Shown: positions 35,673-45,516 of the stretch, one piece after another
Position numbering within the stretch: position 1 is the stretch's first letter
Layout: the number at the start of each line of letters is the position of its first letter
Assembly (NCBI RefSeq): GCF_001895925.1
Contig: NZ_MPPI01000024.1
Location: 1-64,000 of the forward strand
From: Phormidesmis priestleyi ULC007
Lineage (GTDB): Bacteria; Cyanobacteriota; Cyanobacteriia; Leptolyngbyales; Leptolyngbyaceae
Reading direction: 5' to 3'
Length of the DNA: 64,000 nucleotides
Made by a program: the position numbers and the translations under genes
The notes under the pieces: generated by a model
What the model was told of the DNA's origin: nothing
What the model saw: the letters and a program-made list of their open reading frames with translations, nothing else
Database searches by the model: none

Positions 35673-35948
35673 TTAAATTTCTCGTTGATTTGGCAGTGCT
35701 TCTGGAAAATGGCGATCGAGTAACTGTTGACACTGCTGCGATCGCTCTGCTTCAAGAGTGGTGCTTATCTCTTTCAGCATGGCTTTAATCTGTTTTAGTG
35801 CCAGGGGAGAGGGTTGCATATGGGTATTTTCCCATCGATTAACGGTGCTGTAAGTCACACCTAAAGCAGCGGCAAATTGTTCTTGGGTCAATCCAGTTAA
35901 TTGCCGAAGTTCACGAATTAACCGACTAATTTCAGGTTGCTTCAGCAT
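35673..35948 (-). CDS. XRE-family helix-turn-helix protein upstream of the phytochrome
   Basis: About 91 aa. A Cro/CI-type domain spans residues 8-60: LIRELRQLTGLTQEQFAAAL and GVTYSTVNRWENTHMQPSPL. The remaining 30 residues are a Glu/Gln-rich helix. An upstream GTG exists, but AAGG stands 5 nt before the ATG and settles the start. The gene ends 11 bp before the phytochrome gene, so it is the first cistron of the operon and could autoregulate it. The usual partner type for this fold (toxin) is absent. Confidence 0.82.
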   Translation of the reverse strand: MLKQPEISRLIRELRQLTGLTQEQFAAALGVTYSTVNRWENTHMQPSPLALKQIKAMLKEISTTLEAERSQQCQQLLDRHFPEALPNQREI

Positions 35949-36130
35949 ATTTACCTTCAGCACGAAATTCTAGTGTTTTTTGTGTAAAGCACTATGGCAA
36001 ACGCTACAGAAAATTGTACCTTAGCCTATGAATTCACTTCTTTGTCTTCTAAAAGATTTAATAAGTTGGGTTTTAACGCAATGGTTGAAACTGAGATCGG
36101 AGCGGTTGGGTTGAATCGACATGATCAGTA

Positions 36131-37090
36131 TTAGATGCTCATTTCTAGCATTCTTTGAATTGGACGTAGGGCAGCGAGGCGAGTCTGTTCAGGCAAGGTG
36201 ATTTCTGGCGATCGAGTCTTCATTGCCAGATACAACTTTTCTAATGTGTTGAGTCGCATATGAGGACACTCGTTGCAAGCACAGTTGTTCACTGGCGGAG
36301 CGGCGATGAATTGCTTGTTAGGGGCAGCTTTCTGCATTTGATGAAGAATCCCCGCTTCGGTTGCCACAATAAAAGACTCGCTTGAGCTTTTCTGGCAATA
36401 GTTCAACAAAGCCGTTGTCGAACCGATGTAGTCGGCGTGGCGCAACACCGCAGGTTCACATTCTGGGTGAGCGATCACCTCAGCTTCAGGATGCTGAATC
36501 TTGAGTTGCACCATTTTCTTCTCAGAAAACGTTTCGTGCACCATGCAGCTTCCTTGCCAGAGCACCATTTCTCGCCCAGTTTGTTCGCTGACATACTTAC
36601 CGAGGTTGCGATCGGGCGCAAAAATAATTGGCTGATCGGCAGGAATTTGACGGACGATCGACACTGCATTCGCGCTGGTGCAAATAATGTCACTCATTGC
36701 CTTAATGTCTGCTGTGCAATTTATGTAAGAAATTACCAAATGATCGGGATGTTTTGCCTTAAATTGGGCAAAGGCATCGGGCGGACAACTATCGGCAAGA
36801 GAACAACCCGCGTCTAAGTCTGGCAGCAACACCAGTTTGTTAGGATTGAGAATCTTCGCGGTTTCTGCCATAAAATGCACGCCTGCGAAAACAATTACGT
36901 CGGCCTCAGTTTTAGCAGCTTGTTGCGAAAGCCCCAAAGAGTCGCCTAAATAATCGGCAACGTCTTGAATATCAGGATCTTGGTAGTAGTGCGCCAAAAC
37001 CACCGCATTGAGTTCGCGCTTGAGGTCAGCGATCGCACCAAACAAATCACGAGGCAAGCCGACTTTGGGAGAAGAAAGAGTAGTAAACAC
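36131..37090 (-). CDS. nadA: Quinolinate synthase
   Basis: Condenses iminoaspartate with dihydroxyacetone phosphate to quinolinate in NAD synthesis. 319 aa with all three Fe-S ligands in sight: Cys in [14 protein letters not shown], Cys in [14 protein letters not shown] and Cys in [19 protein letters not shown]. The segments [20 protein letters not shown] and [19 protein letters not shown] are the classical NadA blocks. Start is GTG. Divergent from mutS2; the 190 bp between holds both promoters. Confidence 0.94.
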   Translation of the reverse strand: MFTTLSSPKVGLPRDLFGAIADLKRELNAVVLAHYYQDPDIQDVADYLGDSLGLSQQAAKTEADVIVFAGVHFMAETAKILNPNKLVLLPDLDAGCSLADSCPPDAFAQFKAKHPDHLVISYINCTADIKAMSDIICTSANAVSIVRQIPADQPIIFAPDRNLGKYVSEQTGREMVLWQGSCMVHETFSEKKMVQLKIQHPEAEVIAHPECEPAVLRHADYIGSTTALLNYCQKSSSESFIVATEAGILHQMQKAAPNKQFIAAPPVNNCACNECPHMRLNTLEKLYLAMKTRSPEITLPEQTRLAALRPIQRMLEMSI

Positions 37091-37280
37091 AATGGCAACC
37101 CGAAAACGATGAACCTCTATTCTAGTATTTATAGTTTAATTTACCAAAAATATCAAGACAAGTTTTAGCAGAAGCTACCACTTAAAAAATGAGATCTATC
37201 CCTTGTCAGATTCACTCCCCATTCTTCCTCCCGCATCCTTCTAGAATGGGATTAGTAGCCTTTACCGAAACTTTCAAGCT

Positions 37281-39722
37281 TTGATCCAATCGGAGACTTT
37301 AGAACTATTGGAGTGGTCGCGCCTTTGTCAGCACTTAGCGACATTTGCAGCGACGAAATTAGGTGCGATCGCCGCCCGTCGGCTCAAAATTCCGGCTCGT
37401 CAAGCAGACACGCTGACGCTGTTAGCGCAAACTCAAGAAGTCTATAGCTTAGAGAGTCGGTTGCCCAGTGGGTTGCGCTTTGACGGCATTGACGATATTG
37501 GTGAAGCGATCGAACGTGCCGCCCTGCAAGGCATTTTGTCAGGAGCCGAACTGCTGGCGATCGCCAAGACATTATCAGGTGCTAGAACGCTGCGACGGAC
37601 GATCGACAACCAAGACGAGATTCCCGTCTTGAGTGTTCTCGTGTCTGAGCTACGAACCTATCCTGAAATTGAGCAGGAAATTTATCGCTGTATTAACGAC
37701 GACGGTAAGGTGAGTGAGCGGGCGAGTCCTAAACTGGCTGAGATTCGGGCAAAGCAGAAACAACTGCGCGATCGCATTTACGATTTGCTGCAACGACTTA
37801 TGCAGCGTCAGGCAAACGCCATTCAAGAGCAACTGATCACACAACGCGACGGGCGATATGTTGTTCCGGTGAAAGCGCCTCAAAAAGATGCCGTTCCGGG
37901 CATTGTTCACGATACGTCGATGAGCGGGGCAACGCTTTATGTCGAGCCAAACTCAACGATTCAGTTCAACAATCAACTTCGACAGCTCCAGCGTCAAGAA
38001 CAGGTTGAAGAAGAAGCCGTTCGACGAGTCTTGACAGAACAGGTTGCTGCGGTTCAAGACGACTTAGAAAGACTGCTCGTGATCTGCACCACGCTGGATC
38101 TGGCGACGGCTCGGGCCCGCTATAGCCTTTGGTTAGAAGCCAATCCGCCGCGGTTTATCAACTATGTGGCTAGAGAAAATGTGTCTCCTGAAGTCGTGAC
38201 GCTGCGTCAACTTCGCCATCCGCTGCTCGTTTGGCAACAGCGGCATGAACAGGGTCGATCGGTGATTCCGATCGATTTGTTCATTCAGCCTCAGATTAAA
38301 GTTGTGGCGATTACAGGGCCCAATACTGGAGGAAAAACCGTCACGCTCAAGACTTTCGGATTAGCGATTTTGATGGCAAAAGTCGGATTGTTTATCCCGG
38401 CTCGTGAGCCTGTAGAGTTGCCCTGGTTTGATCAAGTTCTTGCCGATATTGGCGATGAGCAATCGTTAGAGCAAAGCCTTTCAACGTTTTCGGGTCATAT
38501 CCGGCGGATTAGTCGCATCTTGAATGCGCTGACAGTTGATGAAGACTCAACGCAGTCAGAGAATTCTGATTTAAAACTCGTCTCAAATTCTCTCGTTTTA
38601 TTAGATGAAGTCGGAGCCGGAACCGATCCGACCGAAGGTAGTGCGCTTGCGATCGCGCTGCTCAAATATCTCGCCGATCACGCAGCACTGACGATCGCCA
38701 CAACCCACTTTGGCGAACTTAAAGCGCTTAAATATGAAGACGATCGCTTTGAGAATGCCTCGGTTGAGTTTGATGATGTCTCTTTGTCTCCCACTTATCG
38801 CTTGCTGTGGGGCATTCCTGGACGATCGAATGCGCTGACGATCGCGCGTCGCCTCGGACTCAAAGAAGACATCATTCAAAGCGCTCAAGAACAGGTAGGC
38901 GGTGCCTCTGAAGATGTCAACCAGGTAATTGCAGGATTAGAATCTCAACGGCGACGACAAGAAACCAAAGCCCAAGAAGCGGCAAAAATCCTGGAGAGTG
39001 CCGAAAAACTGTATCGGCAAGTCTCCGACAAAGCTGCCAATCTCCAAGAACGGGAGCGATCGCTGCAACAGGCGCAAGAAAAAGCTGTTCAGGACGCGAT
39101 CGTTGAGGCAAAGTCTGAAATTGCGAAAGTCATTCGCCAACTGCAAAAGGGCAATGTCACCGCTCAAGATGCCCAACAAGCCACTGATGCCTTAAACCGC
39201 ATTGCTGAAAAACAGCTTCCTTCTCGCCAACCTGCCAAACCTAAACCGGGATTTCGTCCGCAGGTGGGTGATAAAGTCCGCATTCCTCGATTGGGGCAAA
39301 CTGCGGAAGTGATCAGTGTTTCAGACGATGAAGAACTGGTCGTGCGGTTTGGTTTAATGAAGATGACCGTTCCTTTGCAGGATGTTGAGTCTTTGACGGG
39401 CGAAAAACCTGCCAAGCGAGAAGAGCGCAAATCCGACGATCGTAAATCTGAGGAAAAAACTCCGCCACCTCCCACGCCAGCAATTCGCACGTCTCGCAAC
39501 ACCATTGACATTCGTGGCAATCGGGTTGCCGATGCTGAAATTTTGCTCGATCGAGCGATTTCTGAAGTCGGTGGAGCGATTTGGATTATTCACGGTCACG
39601 GCACGGGGAAACTGCGGCAAGGCGTTCATGCATTCTTGCAGCAACATCCGCGCATCCAGCGATTTGAGTTGGCTCCTCCAGAAGACGGTGGTTCTGGAGT
39701 AACGATCGCCTATCCGATTTAG
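37281..39722 (+). CDS. mutS2: Endonuclease MutS2
   Basis: 813 aa. MutS core with Walker A GPNTGGKT, the LLDEVGAGTDPTEGSALA Walker B, and a coiled-coil arm (about residues 500-640, rich in Q, E and K). The C-terminal Smr nuclease domain starts at IDIRGNRVADAEILLDRAIS and includes IIHGHGTGKLRQGV. There is no mismatch-recognition domain, which distinguishes MutS2 from MutS. It acts on branched DNA to restrain recombination, and the Smr domain also cuts RNA/ribosome collisions in some bacteria. The start is TTG, matching the conserved opening IQSETLELLEWSRLCQHL. Confidence 0.93.
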   Translation: MIQSETLELLEWSRLCQHLATFAATKLGAIAARRLKIPARQADTLTLLAQTQEVYSLESRLPSGLRFDGIDDIGEAIERAALQGILSGAELLAIAKTLSGARTLRRTIDNQDEIPVLSVLVSELRTYPEIEQEIYRCINDDGKVSERASPKLAEIRAKQKQLRDRIYDLLQRLMQRQANAIQEQLITQRDGRYVVPVKAPQKDAVPGIVHDTSMSGATLYVEPNSTIQFNNQLRQLQRQEQVEEEAVRRVLTEQVAAVQDDLERLLVICTTLDLATARARYSLWLEANPPRFINYVARENVSPEVVTLRQLRHPLLVWQQRHEQGRSVIPIDLFIQPQIKVVAITGPNTGGKTVTLKTFGLAILMAKVGLFIPAREPVELPWFDQVLADIGDEQSLEQSLSTFSGHIRRISRILNALTVDEDSTQSENSDLKLVSNSLVLLDEVGAGTDPTEGSALAIALLKYLADHAALTIATTHFGELKALKYEDDRFENASVEFDDVSLSPTYRLLWGIPGRSNALTIARRLGLKEDIIQSAQEQVGGASEDVNQVIAGLESQRRRQETKAQEAAKILESAEKLYRQVSDKAANLQERERSLQQAQEKAVQDAIVEAKSEIAKVIRQLQKGNVTAQDAQQATDALNRIAEKQLPSRQPAKPKPGFRPQVGDKVRIPRLGQTAEVISVSDDEELVVRFGLMKMTVPLQDVESLTGEKPAKREERKSDDRKSEEKTPPPPTPAIRTSRNTIDIRGNRVADAEILLDRAISEVGGAIWIIHGHGTGKLRQGVHAFLQQHPRIQRFELAPPEDGGSGVTIAYPI

Positions 39723-39775
39723 TGAAGTTTTACAGAAATCTCAGTTCAACAGATTTACGGATAATGACTAGACGC

Positions 39776-40294
39776 TCAAACTTTAGCTTCCAGTGATTTG
39801 AGAAATTCGGTATTAACGCCTGATTCACGGGTCAGCGCGATTTTGCCTGTGCGAGCGATTTCGCGGATTCCAAACTTATTTAGCACCTGAACGATCGCGA
39901 CCATCTTCCCTGGATCGCCTACTACTTCCAACGTCAGCGAGTCTTCTGACACATCCACAACTCGTGCGCGGAAAATTTTAGCGAGTTCGACAATTTCCGA
40001 CCGATTCGTGCTTCCGGCGTTCACTTTCAGCAACATCAACTCCCGCTCCACACAGGGAACTTCGGTAATGTCTTGCACCTTGATCACATTAATCAGCTTG
40101 TAGAGTTGTTTGGTCAACTGCTCAATGGTGCGATCGTCTCCCGGCACCACCATTGTGATTCGTGAAACGCCCATTTGCTCGGCTGGGCCTACCGCGAGAC
40201 TTTCGATATTAAACCCCCGACGGGCAAACAATCCAGCAATCCGAGTCAAAACCCCGGCTTCGTCTTCAACCAGAACAGAAAGGGTGTGCTTCAT
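39776..40294 (-). CDS. ilvH: Acetolactate synthase small (regulatory) subunit
   Basis: 172 aa from [20 protein letters not shown]. Two ACT domains in tandem: the first binds valine ([20 protein letters not shown]), the second (about residues 85-165) ends in [17 protein letters not shown], the IlvH hallmark. It activates and confers valine inhibition on the catalytic subunit IlvB/IlvX, which lies elsewhere. The nine codons from an upstream TTG are not family-like, so the ATG is used. Convergent with mutS2. Confidence 0.93.
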   Translation of the reverse strand: MKHTLSVLVEDEAGVLTRIAGLFARRGFNIESLAVGPAEQMGVSRITMVVPGDDRTIEQLTKQLYKLINVIKVQDITEVPCVERELMLLKVNAGSTNRSEIVELAKIFRARVVDVSEDSLTLEVVGDPGKMVAIVQVLNKFGIREIARTGKIALTRESGVNTEFLKSLEAKV

Positions 40295-40481
40295 CGCCGT
40301 ATTGGTCAACAGAAAAATCAAGTTTTCCTATTCTATCGTGCAACTTCACGAATACTATTGTGTTTGCCCAAACAGCTTTATATCCTCTCGATCGGATATT
40401 ATTCTCGCTGTAGGTAGATGCGCTGTGGTGCTCTAACCGTTCTAATTAATTGTGTAGATTTTACGTGGAGCAAAGGCTTTT

Positions 40482-40853
40482 ATGGGTTGGTTACAAAGAC
40501 TGTTCGGGCAAGAAAAACCCCCAGATCCTCAGCAGGCAATTAGTGGGCAGCCAGTGGCTCAAGCCCCAATGGATGCCTCTGCTGGTTCCCCGGCTGCTGA
40601 AGCAATTCCGCCTGAAAGAGTCGGTTTAAATGGCGAATATGACCAAAGCGGGTTAGCAAAACGAGTTGCTCTGGCGTTTGATCAAGATTCTGAAGTCGCT
40701 GACCTAGATCACGTTTATGTGGCTCAAACAGGCACCACTGTGGTGCTTAAAGGTAAAGCACCCAGCCAAGAAATCGTCAATAAGCTGGTTGAAATTGCCA
40801 ACAATGTCAACGGTGCATCGGCGGTTAGTACCGATCAGGTTGAGATTGGCTAA
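40482..40853 (+). CDS. BON-domain protein
   Basis: 123 aa. N-terminal 45 residues are Pro/Ala/Gln-rich (MGWLQRLFGQEKPPDPQQAI), then a BON domain: LAKRVALAFDQDSEVADLDH, VYVAQTGTTVVLKGKAPSQE, IVNKLVEIANNVNGASAVST. BON folds bind membranes or protect against osmotic stress; this one has no LysM and no signal peptide, so it is probably cytoplasmic. A terminator follows. Function in cyanobacteria is unknown. Confidence 0.8.
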   Translation: MGWLQRLFGQEKPPDPQQAISGQPVAQAPMDASAGSPAAEAIPPERVGLNGEYDQSGLAKRVALAFDQDSEVADLDHVYVAQTGTTVVLKGKAPSQEIVNKLVEIANNVNGASAVSTDQVEIG

Positions 40854-40879
40854 TTCACCAAGCTTTTCTAATCTCGATA

Positions 40880-40910
40880 TGTAGCTTGTGCAAACGGGCT
40901 ACATTTTTTT
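40880..40910 (+). terminator. Terminator of the BON gene
   Basis: TGTAGC pairs with GCTACA over a 12-nt loop and is followed by seven T. Confidence 0.8.
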
Positions 40911-40958
40911 GACTTGCTCTACCGCCCTGGTACAGGGTATCGAGCGAATGCCAATCGC

Positions 40959-41798
40959 TTAAACCCGAAACTGAAAGGTTGGCGCGATCGCGGTCGGTGA
41001 GCCACCTACTAAGGATGGTTTATCGCCCACGGCTCTCGATACTTCTATGCCGTTCTGTTCTAAAATCACGACCGGATCAGAGCCACCGTTGACTTCAATT
41101 CGCTTGACCAAAATTTGTCCGTTTGAGAGACGTTGACCTGCTCTGACATAGCGGGTCGTTGCCTCATTCGGCGCTTTGACGATCGCTTGTGGAACACCCC
41201 CTACTACCACAACCCCTGAAACTTCTACGGCTCTCGCTAGAGTTGGTTCTGGGAGCGGCGGTAGGGCAGTAATGGTGGGCGTAGAGGGTTTAGACGCAAC
41301 GGAGGGAGTAGACGATCGAGAAATCTGTCTTCGAGAAATTGATCTTTGAGCGGGGGGAGTAGGCGACCTTCCAGAAGCGACTGACTGAGGAGCCTGACGA
41401 GAACTCGGGAGTTGAGGAGGGCTTGCAGTTTGATCGCCTGTTCCTGACCCGGATGTGTCATTTCCTGCGGGTGTGCCAGAGGTTCCCGCAGGGGTCTTAA
41501 AAGTGATTAGTGGAGCTAGACTTGCAAAGGGATCATTCTGGTTTTTCTTGACGTTAATCCCAGCTTGAACTTGACGTGCGCGCTCAGCTGGATCGGTCGA
41601 TTGCAGCAGACCTGGGATTCGAGCGGCCGCTAGATTTGCTTTCTTGTCACCCGCCTTTTCAGAAACCAAAGGCCTTGAGAAGGGCTGCACCGCTGCTGGA
41701 GACGGACTTGCAGGAGGATTATTCGATTGCTCTGAGGCACAACCGCCAACCAATATAGAGAACGCTCCCACACAGGCAATCAAAGACTTCTTCTGCAT
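40959..41798 (-). CDS. Putative lipoprotein, Pro/Ser-rich
   Basis: 279 aa. Signal sequence with lipobox LVGGC (Cys at residue 20) suggests an acylated, membrane-bound protein. The middle third (residues about 100-190) is low-complexity S/P/T/Q, with RQISRSSTPSVASKPSTPTI as an example. The C-terminal third is folded: VSGVVVVGGVPQAIVKAPNE, RYVRAGQRLSNGQILVKRIE and DPVVILEQNGIEVSRAVGD look like a PilP-like or secretin-associated beta domain, but I cannot confirm that. Possibly linked to type IV pilus or envelope assembly; otherwise unknown. Confidence 0.65.
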   Translation of the reverse strand: MQKKSLIACVGAFSILVGGCASEQSNNPPASPSPAAVQPFSRPLVSEKAGDKKANLAAARIPGLLQSTDPAERARQVQAGINVKKNQNDPFASLAPLITFKTPAGTSGTPAGNDTSGSGTGDQTASPPQLPSSRQAPQSVASGRSPTPPAQRSISRRQISRSSTPSVASKPSTPTITALPPLPEPTLARAVEVSGVVVVGGVPQAIVKAPNEATTRYVRAGQRLSNGQILVKRIEVNGGSDPVVILEQNGIEVSRAVGDKPSLVGGSPTAIAPTFQFRV

Positions 41799-42036
41799 TT
41801 CCTCTCCTCAAGAATTCCGCGCCGATAGGTTTCCAGCCCTGCCTGTTAAATAAAATTAAGTCAATCGCATCTACAAATGATTTTGTACTTCTGCAAAATG
41901 CTTAGTTTTGACTTTAACGGGAGAAACTTTGAATATCCCTAGTATGCCCTAAACTTTTGGCGATCGATACACTTTGTTTCACCCAAATAAAGCTGTTCGC
42001 TCGGAAGAATTGAAACGGCTGATGATGAAATACTCT

Positions 42037-42813
42037 CTAGTCTTCAAGTCCTACCATCAATTTTTGAAGTGATTCCAAGCCTTTTTTCACGCGACGGGAG
42101 ACGGTGACAGCACTGATGCCCATGCGTTCTGCCGTTTCTTTTTGAGTCAAATCATGTAAAAAGACAAACTCTAGAACTTGTCGGGTTCTCATTTCTAGTT
42201 GAACAAGCGCCTGCTGCAAACGAATTTGATCTTCTTGAGCAAGTTGAAAGCTTCGATATTGATTATCCGGCACCAAATCACCGATCGTAGCGTTGCCGTT
42301 GTCTTCATCTCGAATAGGCGCATCTAAACTCAAAAGTGCCCGGTTTTGACAAGCTACTTTGATTTCTTGCCACTCATTCAAAGGGATTTCTAAGACGGCT
42401 GCCAATTCGGCATCAGTAGGATTGCGATGTAAGGTCGCTTGCAGATCGCGAATCACCCATACTGACTGACGCTGAAGCGCTTGCCATCGTCGCGGAATCC
42501 GCATTGAGGGGCTTTTGTCGCGTAAATAGTGCTGAATTTCGCCTCGGATATAGGGAATCGCAAATGAGCTAAAGGCGTGACCTTTAGACATATCAAATCG
42601 CTCGATCGACCGGATCAAACCAATGCAACCGACTTGCAGCAAATCTTCATAGCTTTCAGTGCATTGGTTGATCCAATGATGGGCTTCTTTTCTAACCAGT
42701 CCAAAATTTAGCTCGACAAGCTGATTGCGGGTTTGTGAAGAAGGAGACTTCTGATACTCCCGCAAAAGTTGCAAGCTTTCACTCCTCAGTTCATTGGCGA
42801 TGAGAGTTGACAT
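42037..42813 (-). CDS. sigF: Group 3 RNA polymerase sigma factor (SigF-like)
   Basis: 258 aa if started at MSTLIANELRSESLQLLREY. Region 2 reads NFGLVRKEAHHWINQCTESY and EDLLQVGCIGLIRSIERFDM, then HAFSSFAIPYIRGEIQHYLR; region 3 follows (MRIPRRWQALQRQ), and region 4 is RTRQVLEFVFLHDLTQKETA with AERMGISAVTVSRRVKKGLE. This is the cyanobacterial SigF pattern, the factor for pilus, motility and stress genes in Synechocystis. An upstream ATG would add 26 residues (MTAVSKEIL). The shorter form equals the size usually seen for SigF. Confidence 0.85.
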   Translation of the reverse strand: MSTLIANELRSESLQLLREYQKSPSSQTRNQLVELNFGLVRKEAHHWINQCTESYEDLLQVGCIGLIRSIERFDMSKGHAFSSFAIPYIRGEIQHYLRDKSPSMRIPRRWQALQRQSVWVIRDLQATLHRNPTDAELAAVLEIPLNEWQEIKVACQNRALLSLDAPIRDEDNGNATIGDLVPDNQYRSFQLAQEDQIRLQQALVQLEMRTRQVLEFVFLHDLTQKETAERMGISAVTVSRRVKKGLESLQKLMVGLED

Positions 42814-43300
42814 GACGAAGTTCAGTTGGTAGAGCGGGTCAATAAATACGCTAGACTCAGTTCTCAGAATTTCTTTAGAAACTGCTGTCATCGTTAACAC
42901 CACTTTCAGAAGGCTACAGGAATTTGAAAGCGTTGAAAAGATCTAACCTGACGGAGTGATAAACCTTTAACTTCTCTATTTAGCGGACAAGGGTTGTCTA
43001 CTAATTCCCTAACACGTACTTTCTGAAGTGATGGATTAAACCTATTCTTTATGTCTGATTACTTACTAGAGCATTTCTACTGAATCTAGTTTTTTGGATT
43101 TTTTCTCATTACTGCTAACCCTGTCATATCGGAGCGGGAATTTTTTTTGTAAACACGTAGTGGTTTTTTTGACTTATGGAGAGTTCCCTAAAAAGATTGT
43201 TTGCAATAAAAAAGGGGCATAGCCCCTCGAAATTAGTGATTTTAAGGCTGGGTCAGAATTAGGAACTTCATAGAAGCTTTATAAAATCTGACCCATTGAA
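42814..43300. other. Gene-free region between sigF-like gene and psbO, with psbO terminator
   Basis: Apart from the possible longer start of the sigma factor, no gene is seen. A perfect hairpin AGGGGC-ATA/TAT-GCCCCT at 43213-43227 has six or more A to its left, i.e. a T-run on the minus strand, so it is the psbO terminator. The rest is AT-rich and must contain the sigma-factor promoter. Confidence 0.7.
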
Positions 43301-44128
43301 TTACGCATTAGGTGCAACTCGTGCGTAGAAAAGTCCACGAATCTTTACCTCACTCGGTTCGCGGGAACCCATGTCTGTATCAGAGGGCTGTAAGCTCTCA
43401 AAAGTTCCTGCAATTTCGCCCGTCGTGCCGTCAATTTTGGCAACGCTGAGAGCAATTTTGCCTTTGTCTAGCTGGAATTGCTTGACGTTTTCCTTCCGAA
43501 GTTCTTCACTATCCGCCTGACCCGGTAGACCAACCGCGTTGTCATAACCTGTGGTTAGACCGCGACCCTTAGGATCTAAAAAGTTAGAAGTCCGGTAGGA
43601 TGGAACGCGGAACTCGCCTACTAAGTCAGTAGAGGTGCTGACGCTGTTCTGCCCCGGTTGGCTGTTGGCAACGAGTCCTTTAATGGTGAACAGGAAAGGC
43701 ACCCGTTCGCCACCCGGAAGCTGGACGGTGGTTGCCTGAAAGTCAATGCCATCTTCTTCTTTAAAGGTCAGGCTGCCGTCTGCATTTGCAGTGAGCGCGC
43801 CTGAAACAGCATCGATCGAAGACGTATAGCGAGTCATGAGCTTGGTTGGCACAAACTCGGCTTCCTTGCGCTTGTTGGTCGGCTCTTCTTTGACAAAGAA
43901 AGCAGTCGGCTGCAAGCAAAGGCTATTGATAGAGTAGGATTTGCCGTTTTCGAGGGGAATGACTCCACGAGACGTTTCTTCAAGCTGAGGGCAACTGTTA
44001 GCTAAACCAGTTCCTACAATTTGGTCATAAGTCAGGGCTTCAGTGCTGCTGGCCGGAGCCTCACTGCAAGCGGTTAACACACTCATGCATAGTGCCAAAA
44101 GTGTGACGATTAAAGCGCGATACCTCAT
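43301..44128 (-). CDS. psbO: Photosystem II manganese-stabilising protein PsbO
   Basis: 275 aa extrinsic protein of the oxygen-evolving complex, exported to the thylakoid lumen. Signal peptide ends in SVLTAC, a Cys like a lipobox, as seen in other cyanobacterial PsbO. Mature start: LTYDQIVGTGLANSCPQLEE; two Cys (in SCPQ and SLCLQP) form the conserved disulfide. VQLPGGERVPFLFTIKGLVA and GEFRVPSYRTSNFLDPKGRG are the canonical PsbO blocks. Monocistronic with its own terminator; the photosystem II genes psbM and psbB lie 0.8-1.8 kb away. Confidence 0.95.
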   Translation of the reverse strand: MRYRALIVTLLALCMSVLTACSEAPASSTEALTYDQIVGTGLANSCPQLEETSRGVIPLENGKSYSINSLCLQPTAFFVKEEPTNKRKEAEFVPTKLMTRYTSSIDAVSGALTANADGSLTFKEEDGIDFQATTVQLPGGERVPFLFTIKGLVANSQPGQNSVSTSTDLVGEFRVPSYRTSNFLDPKGRGLTTGYDNAVGLPGQADSEELRKENVKQFQLDKGKIALSVAKIDGTTGEIAGTFESLQPSDTDMGSREPSEVKIRGLFYARVAPNA

Positions 44129-44491
44129 GTCAACCTCAAAGTCAATGTAAAAAATCCTGCCAGCGCAATTTCAAATTGACTAGCGTGGAAGACTGCTCTG
44201 AGAGCTAACTGCCACAACGGTCAAGAAAGCGCGCTGAACTGCTGCCACGTCAAATCGAAATTTCTATAATTTCTGGAGTGGTTCGGGCGGAACCTCTCAG
44301 AGTATTTTACAGACTTTAGTTAACTTTTTAAGAATCCTCTAAGGGATAGATCTTAGTTAAGTCAAAAATTACTGCATCTGAATTGATTAGGAGGGGCGAT
44401 CGTGAAGCTGAAATGATATCTCCTGATTAAGCTGTTAAGAGTGGGTATGCTTGACCAGGCAGCGTGTGGAGTTTTGAGGGATAGGATTGGG
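44129..44491. promoter_or_regulatory. Divergent promoter region psbO / hypothetical gene
   Basis: 363 bp without a gene. A short hairpin GGTTC-GGGCG-GAACC stands at 44280-44294. Otherwise AT-rich; I cannot place a promoter with certainty. Confidence 0.4.
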
Positions 44492-44842
44492 ATGGGTAGT
44501 GATGTGAATTTTGAGTCAGAATCGCCTGAGTTTGAGCAGATTGCAAATTCAATTAAGAAGCTGGCTGAAGCGTCAAAAGGAGATAGCGTCGGGCTTCTTG
44601 CCTTGCTCAGGCTGCTAGAAAGCTTGCACCGAGAAGTTTGTGAGGGGCTTTTTCAAGAGTCTTTGCCAGACAATCGACAGGCACTTTATGCACTCTTGAG
44701 AGACATCGAAGCGAAGGGTGGTTGGCCCTATATTCGACGGATGGGGCTGCAATCTTTTCTGATCAATTTGTGTCCAGATGCTTTTGATGGAGATTCCGAG
44801 GCTACGGTTTCTGAAACAAATTCTGAGACTGAAGCTTCATAA
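44492..44842 (+). CDS. Conserved hypothetical protein next to psbO
   Basis: 116 aa if begun at ATG MGSDVNFESESPE; an ATG 15 codons earlier and a GTG 17 codons earlier are in frame, but AGGATTGGG right before this ATG looks like the true ribosome-binding site. The protein is helical: FEQIANSIKKLAEASKGDSV, LLALLRLLESLHREVCEGLF, LPDNRQALYALLRDIEAKGG. The tail is acidic (ATVSETNSETEAS). No motif for enzyme activity is visible. I recall similar proteins only in cyanobacteria; function unknown. Confidence 0.6.
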   Translation: MGSDVNFESESPEFEQIANSIKKLAEASKGDSVGLLALLRLLESLHREVCEGLFQESLPDNRQALYALLRDIEAKGGWPYIRRMGLQSFLINLCPDAFDGDSEATVSETNSETEAS

Positions 44843-44875
44843 ATCGTAATAGTTGAGCTACGTTCTCATAATTTT

Positions 44876-44911
44876 AAGAAAGGCGCAGAACGATCGTTCT
44901 GCGCCTTTCTT
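44876..44911. terminator. 36-bp perfect palindrome, bidirectional terminator
   Basis: AAGAAAGGCGCAGAACGA is followed by its exact reverse complement, centred on CGATCG. It lies between convergent genes (hypothetical and psbM). Confidence 0.75.
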
Positions 44912-44941
44912 AAAATGGACATAACCAATTGAAACTTGCTG

Positions 44942-45052
44942 TTATTTATCCGACTGACGGCTGGCGGTTTGGATATAAAGAATCAGCAAAAACACGCTGG
45001 GAACCAGCACAAACAGAAGGCTTGCAATAAACCCCAAATCATTAACTTGCAT
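44942..45052 (-). CDS. psbM: Photosystem II reaction centre protein M
   Basis: 36-residue one-helix membrane protein, too short for normal cut-offs. Sequence begins [20 protein letters not shown], continues with a helix [10 protein letters not shown] and ends SRQSDK. The [11 protein letters not shown] start is diagnostic of PsbM, which sits at the photosystem II dimer interface. It follows the ferredoxin gene on the same strand (50 bp). Confidence 0.95.
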   Translation of the reverse strand: MQVNDLGFIASLLFVLVPSVFLLILYIQTASRQSDK

Positions 45053-45102
45053 AAAGCCCAGTTCCTATATCAATCTCGGCATTAACACTCTTTAGAATAC
45101 CA

Positions 45103-45516
45103 CTAAGGCTTAGTTTTAACGCTGACAGCCCCGTGAACTAAAGCTTGGCAAGCCAGCCGATAGGTGGCGGGCTTTTTTTTAAGTTTGCGGTTCTCAAAAT
45201 CAGTGCGAGGAGAGAGATTGTCTGCGCCTTCTACAATCTCTACAATGCAGGTTCCACACTGACCGTAGCCTCCACAGTTCATCATTTTTCCGCCGAAGGT
45301 GTAGAGGTCGATACCCGTCTCGATCGCCTTAATTCTTAAATTTGCCCCGTCGGATGCGATCGCCTCTTTACCTTCCTTAACAAACGTAATGCTGACTGAT
45401 TGAAACAGTGGCTTTGCGGGGTTGCTCACTGTTTCTGGCTCAATGGCTGGACTCTCATTGGGGTTGATCGACTGGATATTTTCTGCTGGCTGGATATCTG
45501 TGTCTGCTGACTGCAT
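45103..45516 (-). CDS. [2Fe-2S] ferredoxin with N-terminal extension
   Basis: 137 aa. The last 95 residues are a plant-type ferredoxin fold: cluster Cys in [20 protein letters not shown] (C-x5-C-x2-C) and a fourth in [11 protein letters not shown]. The first 40 residues are a Pro/Glu/Asn-rich tail without a signal sequence. Such a ferredoxin between psbM and psbB is a frequent cyanobacterial arrangement and hints at a role in photosystem II biogenesis or electron transfer, though this is not shown. It is divergent from psbB. Confidence 0.88.
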   Translation of the reverse strand: MQSADTDIQPAENIQSINPNESPAIEPETVSNPAKPLFQSVSITFVKEGKEAIASDGANLRIKAIETGIDLYTFGGKMMNCGGYGQCGTCIVEIVEGADNLSPRTDFENRKLKKKPATYRLACQALVHGAVSVKTKP

